Part shown: in pieces, positions 1 to 10,493 of the stretch
How the letters are laid out: each line of letters starts with the position of its first letter
Numbering within the stretch: the stretch's first letter is position 1
Source of the DNA: Dickeya lacustris
Lineage (GTDB): Bacteria > Pseudomonadota > Gammaproteobacteria > Enterobacterales > Enterobacteriaceae
Assembly: GCF_029635795.1 (NCBI RefSeq)
Contig: NZ_CP114280.1
Coordinates: forward strand, 2,666,001 to 2,730,000
Reading direction: 5' to 3'
Length of the DNA stretch: 64,000 nt
Program-made: the position numbers and the translations under genes
Notes under the pieces: generated by a model
What the model was told of the DNA's origin: nothing
The model's database searches: none
The model's input: the letters and a program-made list of their open reading frames with translations, nothing else

Positions 1-2
1 AG

Positions 3-866
3 TATGGGCTGGCGGCGTACAAAACCACCGGGGATTTTGCCCAAAAAGAGATTGCCTGGCTGCTGTCGGTCGGCGGGATTGAGCTGCGCCTTGGGCAACG
101 GCTGGGCCAGAGCATCACCCTTGAGGGGCTGCGTGCCGAGTATGACGCCGTGTTTCTCGGCATGGGGCTGGCGGGGGTCAATGCGCTGGAGATAGCCAGC
201 CCGCCGCTTGCGGGGGTCGAGGATGCGGTGGCGTTTATTGCCGCGCTGCGCCAGGCCGCCGACATGAGCGAGGTGGCAGTGGGCCGTCAGGTGGTGGTGA
301 TAGGCGGCGGCATGACGGCGGTGGATGCCGCTGTGCAGGCGAAAAAACTGGGCGCGCGTGAAGTCACCATCGTGTATCGCCGGGGTGAAGCGCAGATGAG
401 CGCCTCGCACAAAGAGGTGCAATGGGCGCAGCACAACGGCGTACTGATTCGCCACTGGGCGGTGGTGCAGGCGTTGCACGGCGAAGAGGGCAAGCTTAAC
501 GCCGTCACCTTTGCGGTGATGCAGCCCCATGAGGGTGCGCTCGTGGCCAGCGGGGAAACCTTTACGCTCCCGGCCGATATGGTGCTGATGGCTATCGGCC
601 AGCATTACGACCCGCACCCCGCAGGCCCGTTGCTGGCGCTGAAAAATGGCCGCCTGCGGGTGGATGACGCCGGGCGCACGTCACTGCCGGGCGTGTGGGC
701 GGGCGGCGATTGCTGCGATGGCGGGCTGGATTTAACGGTTGATGCGGTACGTCAGGGCAAGCTGGCGGCGAAATCCATCGAACTGGCGTTAAGCGTGGAT
801 GGCCGGGTCGCGGCCAACGATACCTTATCACTCTCACTGACGGGGCAGGAGCGTTCTCATGGCTGA
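3..866 (+). CDS. preT: NAD-dependent dihydropyrimidine dehydrogenase subunit PreT, 5'-truncated by window edge
   Basis: The small, flavin-containing subunit of bacterial dihydropyrimidine dehydrogenase passes electrons between NAD(P)H and PreA, which reduces uracil and thymine. The frame is open from base 3, so only the C-terminal 287 residues are here; E. coli PreT is about 412. Visible are the second dinucleotide-binding motif (VIGGGMTAVDAA) and the terminal FAD motif (GVWAGGDC), as in the glutamate-synthase small-subunit family. An internal ATG at 150 lies mid-domain and is not the start. The stop overlaps the preA start by 8 bases, so the two are translationally coupled. First gene of a pyrimidine-degradation operon as far as the window shows. 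Confidence 0.86.
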   Translation, partial: YGLAAYKTTGDFAQKEIAWLLSVGGIELRLGQRLGQSITLEGLRAEYDAVFLGMGLAGVNALEIASPPLAGVEDAVAFIAALRQAADMSEVAVGRQVVVIGGGMTAVDAAVQAKKLGAREVTIVYRRGEAQMSASHKEVQWAQHNGVLIRHWAVVQALHGEEGKLNAVTFAVMQPHEGALVASGETFTLPADMVLMAIGQHYDPHPAGPLLALKNGRLRVDDAGRTSLPGVWAGGDCCDGGLDLTVDAVRQGKLAAKSIELALSVDGRVAANDTLSLSLTGQERSHG

Positions 867-2172
867 TTTACGCACGGAATTTCTGGGCATCAAAAGCCCT
901 AACCCTTTCTGGCTGGCCTCTGCGCCGCCGACGGATAAAGAGTACAACGTGGTGCGCGCGTTTGAAGCGGGCTGGGGCGGCGTGGTGTGGAAAACCCTCG
1001 GGCTTGACCCGCACGTCGTCAATGTCAGCGGGCCGCGCTACGGCACGCTGCTGGGGGCCGATCGCCGGGTGCTGGGGTTAAATAACATTGAGCTCATCAC
1101 TGACCGGCCACTGCATGTCAACCTGGAAGAGATTGCGCGCGTCAAACGCAACTGGCCCGATCGCGCCGTGATTGTCTCGCTGATGGTGCCGTGCGAAGAG
1201 GCGGCGTGGCAGTACATTTTGCCGCTGGTCGAGCAGACAGGTGCAGATGGCATTGAGCTGAATTTTGGCTGCCCGCATGGTATGAGCGAGCGTGGCATGG
1301 GCGCAGCCGTCGGCCAGGTGCCGGAGTATATCGAGCGGGTGACGCGCTGGTGCAAGCAGTATTCTCGCCTGCCGGTCATGGTCAAACTGACGCCGAACAT
1401 TACCGATATTCGCTACCCGGCGCGGGCGGCAAAGCGCGGCGGCGCGGATGCGGTGTCGCTGATTAACACCATCAACTCGGTGATGGGGGTGGATTTAAAC
1501 CACATGCGCATGACGCCGCATACCGGCGACAAAGGCTCTCACGGCGGTTACTGCGGCCCGGCGGTAAAACCGATTGCGCTCAATATGGTGTCGGAAATCG
1601 CCCGTGATAGGCAGACGGCAGATTTGCCGATGTCCGGCATCGGCGGCATTTCTACCTGGCGCGATGCGGCGGAATTTATCGCGCTGGGCTGCACCACCGT
1701 GCAGGTGTGTACGGCGGCGATGGTACACGGCTTCCCTATCGTGCGGGACATGATAAGCGGCCTGTCCAATTTTATGGATGAACAGGGCTACCGTTCCCTA
1801 GAGGAGTTGCGCGGGCGCGCCGTCGCCAGCGTGACCGACTGGCGCTATCTAAACCTTAACCACGTCGAAAAAGCAGTTATCGATCAGGAATTGTGCATCA
1901 AATGCGGGCGTTGCTACCTCGCCTGTGAAGATACCTCCCATCAGGCGATTAGCCATGAAAAACAGGGGGAGCGCCACTTTGAAGTCAAAGAAGAGGAGTG
2001 CGTGGGGTGCAACCTGTGCGCGTCCATCTGCCCGGTAGCAAACTGCATCACCATGCGCCACCTGCAACCCGGCGAGGTGGATTTACGCACCGGAAACAGC
2101 GTCAGCGGCGAATACGCCAACTGGACGACGCACCCCAATAATCCGCTCGCCACCGCCGCTGGTGCGGCCTGA
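859..2172 (+). CDS. preA: NAD-dependent dihydropyrimidine dehydrogenase subunit PreA
   Basis: Catalytic subunit that reduces uracil/thymine to 5,6-dihydropyrimidines, the first step of reductive pyrimidine catabolism. The 437-residue protein has an FMN-binding TIM barrel of the dihydroorotate-dehydrogenase type (about residues 1-320), followed near residues 338-395 by a two-cluster ferredoxin domain with the cysteine sets CIKCGRCYLAC and CVGCNLCASICP. E. coli PreA is 411 residues, so the length fits with a short C-terminal extension. The ATG at 859 is preceded by GGAG and overlaps preT. Dihydropyrimidinase follows after 27 bases, giving the pathway order reductase, ring opening, hydrolysis. 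Confidence 0.93.
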   Translation: MADLRTEFLGIKSPNPFWLASAPPTDKEYNVVRAFEAGWGGVVWKTLGLDPHVVNVSGPRYGTLLGADRRVLGLNNIELITDRPLHVNLEEIARVKRNWPDRAVIVSLMVPCEEAAWQYILPLVEQTGADGIELNFGCPHGMSERGMGAAVGQVPEYIERVTRWCKQYSRLPVMVKLTPNITDIRYPARAAKRGGADAVSLINTINSVMGVDLNHMRMTPHTGDKGSHGGYCGPAVKPIALNMVSEIARDRQTADLPMSGIGGISTWRDAAEFIALGCTTVQVCTAAMVHGFPIVRDMISGLSNFMDEQGYRSLEELRGRAVASVTDWRYLNLNHVEKAVIDQELCIKCGRCYLACEDTSHQAISHEKQGERHFEVKEEECVGCNLCASICPVANCITMRHLQPGEVDLRTGNSVSGEYANWTTHPNNPLATAAGAA

Positions 2173-2190
2173 ACGGTCACGTGTGAATAA

Positions 2191-3651
<1,461 letters not shown>

Positions 3652-3742
3652 TCCTAAACGGTGGCGCGAATCCAACGCGGTCGCGCGAATAATGTCGGCA
3701 CGGCGTGATGCACGCCGGGGTTCACTTGATGAGGAAGACAAC

Positions 3743-5032
3743 ATGATGAGCGATGTACTGAGCGAGGCATCAGGCGTTATCGACACCCGCGATGTGCGGG
3801 TAAACGGCGAACGCCTGTGGCAATCCCTGATGACACTGGCGCAAATTGGCGCGACGCCCAAAGGCGGCGTGTGTCGCCTGACGCTGACTGACCTTGACCG
3901 ACAGGGCCGTGACTGCGTGGTGGACTGGGGCAAAGCCGCCGGATTAACGGTAACGATTGACCAAATCGGCAATGTTTTCCTGCGCCGCGCCGGGCGCAAC
4001 AACGCGCTGCCGCCGATTGTCGCTGGCAGCCATATTGATACCCAGCCCACCGGCGGCAAGTTCGATGGTAATTTTGGCGTGCTGGCGGCGCTGGAGGTGA
4101 TACGCACCCTGAACGATTGCCAGATAGAGACGCAGGCCCCGCTGGAGATGGTGTTTTGGACCAATGAAGAGGGCTCCCGTTTTGTGCCGGTCATGATGGG
4201 TTCCGGCGTGTTTGCCGGGGTCTTCTCACTTGAGCACGCCTATGCTGCTACCGATGTGGACGGTAAAACGGTGCGCGAAGAGCTGACGCGCATCGGTTAC
4301 GTCGGGCCACAGACACCGGGCGATCACCCTATCGGCGCTTATTTTGAAGCCCATATCGAACAAGGGCCGATTCTGGAAGACGAAGGCATTGAGATTGGTG
4401 TGGTGCAGGCGGTGCTGGGCATCCGCTGGTATGACTGTGTTGTGACCGGGCAGGAGTCTCACGCTGGGCCGACGCCGATGGCGCTGCGTAAAGATGCGCT
4501 ACAGGTGGCGGCGCGCATCATGCAGGAAGTGGTGGCGATAGCCGGGCGCTTTGCTCCGCACGGTCGCGGCACGGTGGGCATGGTGCAGGTACACCCGAAC
4601 AGCCGCAACGTGGTGCCGGGCGCGGTGAAATTCTCTGTCGATTTTCGCAACATCAGCGATGCGCAGGTTGATGCGATGGACGCCGCATTGAAGGGGTATC
4701 TGCAACAACTTGAGCAGGAAACCGGCCTTGGTATTAGCCTGACGCAGGTCTCGCACTACCCGGCGGCCCCTTTTCACCCGGACTGCCAGGCGGCGGTGCG
4801 GCGCGCGGCGCAACAGCTTGGCTACTCGCACCGCGATATTGTCTCCGGTGCCGGTCACGATGCTGTCTACACCAGCCTGCTGGCCCCGACCGGCATGATC
4901 TTCATCCCCTGTAAAGACGGGATCAGCCACAATGAAATCGAATACGCCGCGCCCGAACAGGTAGCGGCGGGGGCTAACGTGCTGCTACATGCGATGCTGG
5001 AGCGCGCCGGTGTGGTCGCGCGCGGGCAGTAA
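3743..5032 (+). CDS. N-carbamoyl-beta-alanine amidohydrolase (M20 family, AllC/HyuC-like)
   Basis: Binuclear-metal hydrolase that would release beta-alanine (or beta-aminoisobutyrate), CO2 and ammonia from the dihydropyrimidinase product, ending reductive pyrimidine catabolism. The 429-residue protein shows the M20 metal ligands GSHIDT, the Asp-Gly in GGKFDG, the Glu pair in TNEEGSRF and a late histidine in GAGHDA. The open frame extends upstream into hydA, but the first ATG with a good site (GAGGA, seven bases upstream) is at 3743; a second ATG follows at once. A short hairpin (CGGCGTG-ATG-CACGCCG, 3701-3717) lies in the 91-base gap after hydA. Allantoate amidohydrolase or L-carbamoylase activity is possible from sequence alone. 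Confidence 0.84.
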   Translation: MMSDVLSEASGVIDTRDVRVNGERLWQSLMTLAQIGATPKGGVCRLTLTDLDRQGRDCVVDWGKAAGLTVTIDQIGNVFLRRAGRNNALPPIVAGSHIDTQPTGGKFDGNFGVLAALEVIRTLNDCQIETQAPLEMVFWTNEEGSRFVPVMMGSGVFAGVFSLEHAYAATDVDGKTVREELTRIGYVGPQTPGDHPIGAYFEAHIEQGPILEDEGIEIGVVQAVLGIRWYDCVVTGQESHAGPTPMALRKDALQVAARIMQEVVAIAGRFAPHGRGTVGMVQVHPNSRNVVPGAVKFSVDFRNISDAQVDAMDAALKGYLQQLEQETGLGISLTQVSHYPAAPFHPDCQAAVRRAAQQLGYSHRDIVSGAGHDAVYTSLLAPTGMIFIPCKDGISHNEIEYAAPEQVAAGANVLLHAMLERAGVVARGQ

Positions 5033-5058
5033 GCGTCTGATGCGCTACACAGTTCTGA

Positions 5059-5080
5059 CAGGGCAGCGGCGGCTGCCCTG
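5059..5080 (+). terminator. Hairpin at end of pyrimidine catabolism operon
   Basis: Perfect 9-bp stem CAGGGCAGC / GCTGCCCTG with a GGCG loop, 27 bases after the amidohydrolase stop. It has no T-run on either side, but lies between convergent genes and could stop transcription from both directions. Confidence 0.5.
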
Positions 5081-5112
5081 TGCCGTGATGATGCGTTGTC
5101 GCGTGAGTGGCT

Positions 5113-6282
5113 TTAGCGGTCATTGGCGGTGATGCGATGAATGGAATGCATCATTTTTTCCATACATTCATCAGCAATCGGCCCCATCAGCGCGTGCAGG
5201 CCAAGGGTATGGCCAACCCCTTCCAGCAGAGATATTTCAATATTCGGGAAATCATGGCGGTGCTCGATAAAAAAAGCATACTGCTTTTGATTATCTAATT
5301 GCGTATCCATGGTGCCGAGGAAAATGGATACGGGAAATGTGGTGTTTTTTAAATTGAACAGTTCCGGGGTAGCATCCGGCGCGAATAATTGTTTCCACCA
5401 TGCATAAGCGTATTGGGTGAACGGTGCGGGCGCGGGCCAGGGGTCATCGTCGTGTTGGGCCATTGCTGCTGCGCTTTGCTCTGTAAAATTTTTCATGCCT
5501 TCTGCGCGGGCGTTCTCCAGGTCGTGATAATCCCAGAACCCTTTATATGGAATAATTTTACTGATAGTGCTGATAAATGCGTGCGGGCTATTTCCATAGC
5601 CTTTTTTTATATCGTCGAATGTAATGATGCCGTTAGAGTGGGGGATATTTTTAAGCCACGTTATCTCTCTTTCATACAACTGCCATTGCATGATATCTGG
5701 CATGGAAAGCAGCGGCGGTGAGATTAACACCACGCCCTGTGGACGGATGCGGTAATGTTTAATCAGCCGGGAAATATTCATGCACCCTTCCGAGTGGCCG
5801 AGAAGAAGGATATTTGTGGTATCACCAGCGGCTGTATATTGCGTCAGATAATCATAAATTGTGAAAATATCATCGTATTGGCTAAGTGGGGTGACGGTGC
5901 CTCGAATATCAGCATCGATAAAATGTTCAAGAAAAGCCAGGTCTTTTTTTACAATAAATTCGGGTTGATTGAGTCTGGCATCGCGCCGGTGGCTGCTGAC
6001 GCCACGGCAGTCATAGCGGGCAACGGCGAGCCCTGACTCCAGCAGTTCCTGCGCCAGAGTTAAAAAAACAAAATCACTGTTGCTATGACTTTCACCCACA
6101 AGATAATCGCGATTATGAAGCCCGGAACCAGGGCACATCAATACGATGGATGGGCTGTGTTTATCGGTATTCGGCCAGTTAATTTGGCCATTAAGAGTGG
6201 CTTTTTTATCGCGACTCGGCAGCGAAAATGCGTCTACGGGGTAGGTTTTATTAAGTTCATCAATAGACAAGTAATCTTTCAT
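5113..6282 (-). CDS. Alpha/beta-hydrolase family protein
   Basis: A 389-residue alpha/beta-hydrolase. The nucleophile elbow is GHSEG (about residue 185), an oxyanion-hole region MCPGSG lies near residue 50, and a late histidine sits in GVGHTLG near residue 366, making a Ser-Asp-His triad plausible. No signal peptide is seen, so it is probably cytoplasmic. Codon use is more AT-rich than that of the upstream operon. It stands alone, convergent with the pyrimidine genes, and the substrate cannot be inferred; peptidase, esterase or lactonase roles all occur in this family. Confidence 0.75.
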   Translation of the reverse strand: MKDYLSIDELNKTYPVDAFSLPSRDKKATLNGQINWPNTDKHSPSIVLMCPGSGLHNRDYLVGESHSNSDFVFLTLAQELLESGLAVARYDCRGVSSHRRDARLNQPEFIVKKDLAFLEHFIDADIRGTVTPLSQYDDIFTIYDYLTQYTAAGDTTNILLLGHSEGCMNISRLIKHYRIRPQGVVLISPPLLSMPDIMQWQLYEREITWLKNIPHSNGIITFDDIKKGYGNSPHAFISTISKIIPYKGFWDYHDLENARAEGMKNFTEQSAAAMAQHDDDPWPAPAPFTQYAYAWWKQLFAPDATPELFNLKNTTFPVSIFLGTMDTQLDNQKQYAFFIEHRHDFPNIEISLLEGVGHTLGLHALMGPIADECMEKMMHSIHRITANDR

Positions 6283-6444
6283 AACGTGCCGCCTTTGGCG
6301 TAATTGATAAATGATTTTAACACTCGCACTCAGCGTTTTTAATGAATTTTTTTGTTCGGTTTTTATGGCGGTTTTTTGATAAAGGTGTTTTTCGCCGGAC
6401 GCGTTATTCCGGCGATGCTGGTTATAGAAAAGTTATGCTGAGGT

Positions 6445-6615
6445 TTATTTCTTTAAGCGATTTGAATTTCTCAGTGCGAATATCAGGCAAAAAAGGAGGG
6501 TGATATGTAAATAAGAGAGTGATTTTGTATAAAGATCATCAGCTATTCCAATGATGACAAGAAGGATTCCTGCATATATCAGAAAGCGGACTTTATCTTG
6601 CCTGAGAATTTTCAT
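6445..6615 (-). CDS. Small two-helix membrane protein, unknown function
   Basis: A 56-residue reading frame starting MKILRQDKVRF and ending RNSNRLKK. A GGAG ribosome site lies 5 bases before its ATG. Two hydrophobic stretches (about residues 11-24 and 33-47) are separated by a short polar turn (DDLYTKS), and both ends are basic, giving a plausible hairpin inner-membrane protein. I do not recognise a family. It lies between the alpha/beta-hydrolase and avtA, on the same strand as both, and fills what would otherwise be an empty 500-base gap. Confidence 0.6.
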   Translation of the reverse strand: MKILRQDKVRFLIYAGILLVIIGIADDLYTKSLSYLHITLLFCLIFALRNSNRLKK

Positions 6616-6738
6616 TCTTACTCCACAGAATATTTATGCCATGCCTTATTTACGCCGGGTAAACGGGCGTGGCGGTTGCATGAATGGGTAAAGAATAGAG
6701 CATATTGGCTGGATCGGCTCTCTGTGCTGTCTCTACTG

Positions 6739-6790
6739 CGGCCCTTTTCTGCGTGCGGCGACAAGCGACAACCGACAAGGAAAAGGGCCG
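6739..6790 (-). terminator. Inverted repeat after avtA, possible terminator
   Basis: An 11-bp perfect inverted repeat (CGGCCCTTTTC / GAAAAGGGCCG) separated by 30 bases begins 6 bases after the avtA stop on the minus strand. The stem is long but the loop is large and no T-run follows, so termination is only likely. Confidence 0.4.
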
Positions 6791-6796
6791 TTGTGT

Positions 6797-8056
6797 TTAG
6801 CGCGGGCTGGCTTCACGCCGCGCCCGGGCTATCTCGTCGGCCAGAATAGCGACGCCCTGCTCGATTTTCTCCGGCTCCGGCACATAGTTCATGCGCAGGC
6901 ACTGGTGGGCGTGTTCCCACTCTTGCTCCAGGCCGGGGAAGAAATAGTGGCCGGGCACCATCAGTACGCCGCGTTTTTTCAGGCGCTGGTACAGTTCATC
7001 GGTGGTGATGGGCAACTCTTTTAACCACAGCCACAGGAAAATCGCCCCTTCGGGTTTGTGGATAAGGCACACCTCCGGCGGCAGATAGCGGCGGATTATC
7101 GCAATGGTGTGTTCTACGCGCTGGCGGTAGAACGGGCGCACCACGTCGTTTGAGAGCCGCAGCAGGTCGCCGCGCCGGATCATCTCGTGGGCCAGCGCCG
7201 GGCCAATCGAGCCGGGTGCCAGGCTGACAATGCCGTTCATGTTGCCAAGGGCGTCGATAACGCTTTCTGCGGCAATCACAATACCGCAGCGCGCCCCCGG
7301 CAGCCCCAGTTTGGACAGGCTCATGCACAGAATGGTGTTCGGGTTCCACAGCGGTGTGGCATCGCTGAAAATAATGCCGGGAAAGGGCACGCCGTAAGCA
7401 TTGTCGATAACCAGCGGGATCTGGTGTTCGCGCGCCAGCGCATCCAGATGCTGCACCTCGTCGTCGGTCAGCACGTTGCCGGTCGGGTTGGTCGGGCGGG
7501 AGACGCAGATCATGCCGATGTCATCGGTAATGTTCAGCTTTTCAAAATCAACGTGATATTTGAACTGCCCTTCAGGTAGCAGTTCAATCTGCGGGCGCAC
7601 GGAGACAAACATCTCCTCATCGAGCCCCGAATCGGCATAACCGATGTATTCCGGGGCCAGCGGGAACAGCACGCGCTTGAGCTGCCCGGCGTCATTGCGC
7701 CCGGCGAACAGGTTAAACAGGTAGAAAAAGGCGCTCTGGCTGCCGTTGGTCAGGGCGATATTCTGCGGGCCAATCTCCCAGCCCAACTCTTCGCGCAACA
7801 GCGTTGCCAGCGAGTGCAGCAGGGCGTCTTTTCCCTGCGGGCCGTCGTAATTGCACAAGGCGTCTGTCAGCGTGCCTTGCGCCAGCAGGTCGCCGCACAG
7901 TTGCTGAAAATAGTCATCCATCGCGGGAATGTGCGCCGGGTTGCCGCCGCCGAGCATGATGGCTCCGGGGGTACGCAGCCCGTCGTTGAGGTCAGCCATT
8001 AACTGGGTAATACCGGAATGGCGGGTAAATTTGTTGCCGAAACGAGAGAAATTCAT
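6797..8056 (-). CDS. avtA: Valine-pyruvate aminotransferase AvtA
   Basis: PLP-dependent transaminase (aminotransferase C) that makes L-valine from 2-ketoisovalerate with alanine as donor. The 419 residues match E. coli AvtA (417) almost end to end from the start (FGNKFTRHSGIT), including the MLGGGNPA segment, the NPTGNVLTDDE substrate loop, and the PLP lysine in CMSLSKLGLPG. The start codon has no strong ribosome site but is fixed by homology. It lies downstream of the LepA paralogue on the same strand, separated by a 135-base gap with a hairpin, so is probably transcribed separately. Confidence 0.95.
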   Translation of the reverse strand: MNFSRFGNKFTRHSGITQLMADLNDGLRTPGAIMLGGGNPAHIPAMDDYFQQLCGDLLAQGTLTDALCNYDGPQGKDALLHSLATLLREELGWEIGPQNIALTNGSQSAFFYLFNLFAGRNDAGQLKRVLFPLAPEYIGYADSGLDEEMFVSVRPQIELLPEGQFKYHVDFEKLNITDDIGMICVSRPTNPTGNVLTDDEVQHLDALAREHQIPLVIDNAYGVPFPGIIFSDATPLWNPNTILCMSLSKLGLPGARCGIVIAAESVIDALGNMNGIVSLAPGSIGPALAHEMIRRGDLLRLSNDVVRPFYRQRVEHTIAIIRRYLPPEVCLIHKPEGAIFLWLWLKELPITTDELYQRLKKRGVLMVPGHYFFPGLEQEWEHAHQCLRMNYVPEPEKIEQGVAILADEIARARREASPR

Positions 8057-8144
8057 AAGGTGTCATTAATTATTGGTCGGTCGCAGGTAAGGCGCAACCT
8101 TAACGCGAGCGCAGATCCGGTGCAATCGGAACTGTTGCTGTTAA

Positions 8145-8171
8145 GCGGGTAACTCAAGTGGCGTTACCCGC
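8145..8171 (-). terminator. Stem-loop between the LepA paralogue and avtA
   Basis: A 9-bp perfect stem GCGGGTAAC / GTTACCCGC with a 9-base loop, 20 bases past the stop of the LepA-like gene. It is followed on the minus strand by TTAACAG rather than a clear T-run, so it is a weak intrinsic terminator or an mRNA 3' structure. Confidence 0.45.
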
Positions 8172-8190
8172 AATTGGCACGCGTTCGGCG

Positions 8191-9990
8191 TTAAACCTCA
8201 ATGGCCAGAATCGCCATAAACGCCTCGCGCGGGATATCCCGTTTGGAAAAGCCGATATTATGTTTCTTGTTCTCGCGCTGCTTGCGAATAAGCCGCTGTT
8301 TCTGCGACAGGCTGCCCTGAAACCCTTGCGCCAGCGCGCTTTTGCGCAGCGGCGGGATATCTTCACGGGCAATCACGCGGTTGCCCACTTTGGCTTGCGC
8401 CGGGACGGGGTACAGCTTGCGCGGGAGCACCTGCTTTAGCGTGTTGACGATCTGCGTGGCCCGCGCCCAGGCGTTTTGCCGGGCGATGATAAACGAAAAA
8501 GCATCAATTATTTGATTATCAAGGTAAATGTCGCAGCGCACCAGGTCGGCGCGCCGATAGCCAATAAAGGCGTAATCGAGCGTGGCGTAGCCCTGCGTCA
8601 GGGATTTCAGCTTATCGAAAAAGCCGAACACCATGTCGTACAGCGGCACATCCCAGTTCAGCGCCACCTGCCCGTTATCGAGATAGTGCATGTCGATAAA
8701 CTCCCCGCGCCGCGCGGCGCAAAAGGTCATCAGCGCGCCAACATAGTCATCGGGCGTGTGCAGCGTGCAGCGCACATAAGGCTCTTCTACCCATTTCAGC
8801 GTCTCTTCGCCGGGAAAGTGCGCCGGGTTATCAATCGTCAGGCACTGCCCGTTATGCAGCGTGACCCGGTATTCCACGCTCGGTGAGGTGACGATGACGG
8901 AAATGCCGTATTCCCGCTTTAACCGCTCCCGGATAATGTCCAGATGCAACATGCCGAGAAAACCGCAGCGAAAGCCCGCGCCGAGGGACGCGGAAACCTC
9001 GGGCGTGATGTGCAGCGCGGCATCGTTAAGCGAGAGTTTGCCGATGGCGTTGCGCAGGCCCTTGAGGTCGTCATCGGCGTCGGGATACAGGCCGGAAAAC
9101 ACCATCGGTTTCATCTCCTGATAGCGTGCAACGGGCGCTGTCGCCGGGGCATCGGCCAGGGTGAGCGTATCGCCGACCCGAATGGCCGCCGCCTCTTTCA
9201 GGCCAGCGGTGAGATAGCCGACTTCGCCGTCTCGCAACCGGGTAAGCGGCTGGCGCTGGGGGAAAAAGGCCCCGGTTTCACTGACGTCAACGCGCTGCCC
9301 TGAGGACATAAAACAGAGCGTGTCGCCGGGGCGGATAACGCCATCGACTACACGCACATGCATGATGGCACCCTGATAGACATCGTAGTGCGAATCAAAC
9401 ACCAGCGCGCGTAGCGGGGCGTCGTTCCGGCCTTGCGGCGCGGGAAAATGGCGGGCGATAAACGCCAGCACCTCGGCCACGCCTTGCCCGGTTTTTGCCG
9501 ACACCGCCAGCAGGTTGCTGATATCCAGTTCAGGGATTGCCGCCAGCTGGCGGGTGGTGCTGACGACATCCGCCTGCGGGCTGTCGATTTTATTGAGTAC
9601 CGGCAGGATAGTCAGACCATGCTGGCGCGCCAGACTGAGGTGCGCCAGCGTCTGTGCCTGTACCCCTTGGGTGGCATCGACCAGCAGTATTGCCCCTTCG
9701 CAAGCCGCCAGGCTGCGCGAGACTTCGGCGGAGAAATCGACGTGCCCGGGGGTGTCCACCAAATTGAACTGATAATGCTGGCCACGCGCATCCTGATAGT
9801 TCATGCGCACGGTTTGCAGCTTGATGGTGATGCCGCGCTCGCGCTCGATATCCATGCTATCCAGCAGCAGCTCACGCATGTCGCGTTTGGCCACCGTCGC
9901 GGTCAGCTCGATAATCCGGTCAGCCAGCGTCGATTTGCCGTGATCAATGTGGGCGATAATACAGAAGTTACGAATCAGAGAAGTGTGCAT
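8191..9990 (-). CDS. LepA/EF4-like translational GTPase, divergent paralogue
   Basis: A 599-residue protein collinear with LepA (elongation factor 4), a ribosome-associated GTPase. All G motifs are visible: P-loop AHIDHGKST, switch RERGITI, DTPGHVDF, NKID and SAK. The middle and C-terminal EF4 domains are recognisable (LGKLSLNDA-like, GFRCGFLGMLHLDII, KLKSLTQGYATLDY). Its sequence is well diverged from the near-invariant enterobacterial LepA, and it is not beside lepB, where the housekeeping copy sits. I infer a second EF4-type GTPase rather than the canonical gene. The upstream AAAGG site supports the start at 9990. Confidence 0.82.
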   Translation of the reverse strand: MHTSLIRNFCIIAHIDHGKSTLADRIIELTATVAKRDMRELLLDSMDIERERGITIKLQTVRMNYQDARGQHYQFNLVDTPGHVDFSAEVSRSLAACEGAILLVDATQGVQAQTLAHLSLARQHGLTILPVLNKIDSPQADVVSTTRQLAAIPELDISNLLAVSAKTGQGVAEVLAFIARHFPAPQGRNDAPLRALVFDSHYDVYQGAIMHVRVVDGVIRPGDTLCFMSSGQRVDVSETGAFFPQRQPLTRLRDGEVGYLTAGLKEAAAIRVGDTLTLADAPATAPVARYQEMKPMVFSGLYPDADDDLKGLRNAIGKLSLNDAALHITPEVSASLGAGFRCGFLGMLHLDIIRERLKREYGISVIVTSPSVEYRVTLHNGQCLTIDNPAHFPGEETLKWVEEPYVRCTLHTPDDYVGALMTFCAARRGEFIDMHYLDNGQVALNWDVPLYDMVFGFFDKLKSLTQGYATLDYAFIGYRRADLVRCDIYLDNQIIDAFSFIIARQNAWARATQIVNTLKQVLPRKLYPVPAQAKVGNRVIAREDIPPLRKSALAQGFQGSLSQKQRLIRKQRENKKHNIGFSKRDIPREAFMAILAIEV

Positions 9991-10493
9991 ACCGAAGACC
10001 TTTTACATCATGGTTTGCCTTTCTCGGCGCACGAACCGTGCAGGAAACGGCAAACAACAGGAAACGACGCTGAAGATTCAGCGTGCGAAACAACCAAACG
10101 ATGTAAAAGTAAATAGCCGGGGCTGATGATAGAGCATGGGCGTCGGGGCTGGCAAGTCAGCGGTGCCGGGGTGCCGATGGGCTATGATGCAATAATCTGT
10201 TTTTTCTCGTTTTTTATCTGTTTCTTGTAGCTGAAGTTTTTCAGCTTCTCTCTCAGGGCTGGCGTCGCCTGAATCCACATGAGCTGAAATTCGTCAGCTA
10301 ATGATGCCGTTTACCGTTATTTTTGCTGAAAATCGTCAATGATTTTTGTGCTTTCTGTGATTTGAGCGACAGATTTAGCGCAAAAAACACCCATTTCTAT
10401 CGTCTGGTGAGGGAAGTCACAGTCTCTCTGCTGTTGGGTTTGTAGTCTTGGTCTTCGCAAGCTTAATCAATTCAGCTTAAAAGGGTGCAACGG
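9991..10493. other. Divergent intergenic region with two related stem-loops
   Basis: About 500 bases between the LepA-like gene and the exported DUF4432 protein, both transcribed outward. Two short stem-loops share the arms AGCTGA/TCAGCT: 10229-10246 (AGCTGAA, loop GTTT) and 10282-10299 (loop AATTCG). They could be operator half-sites or mRNA structures. I see no gene and no clear promoter hexamers that I would defend. Confidence 0.4.

Noticed and set aside
4..195. Open frame at the left edge in frame 1
   Set aside because: Lies out of frame inside the truncated preT, whose frame is open from base 3 and encodes recognisable PreT sequence.
6598..6849. Plus-strand open frame over the avtA end
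   Set aside because: No ribosome site, antisense to avtA and to the start of the 56-residue gene; composition is random.
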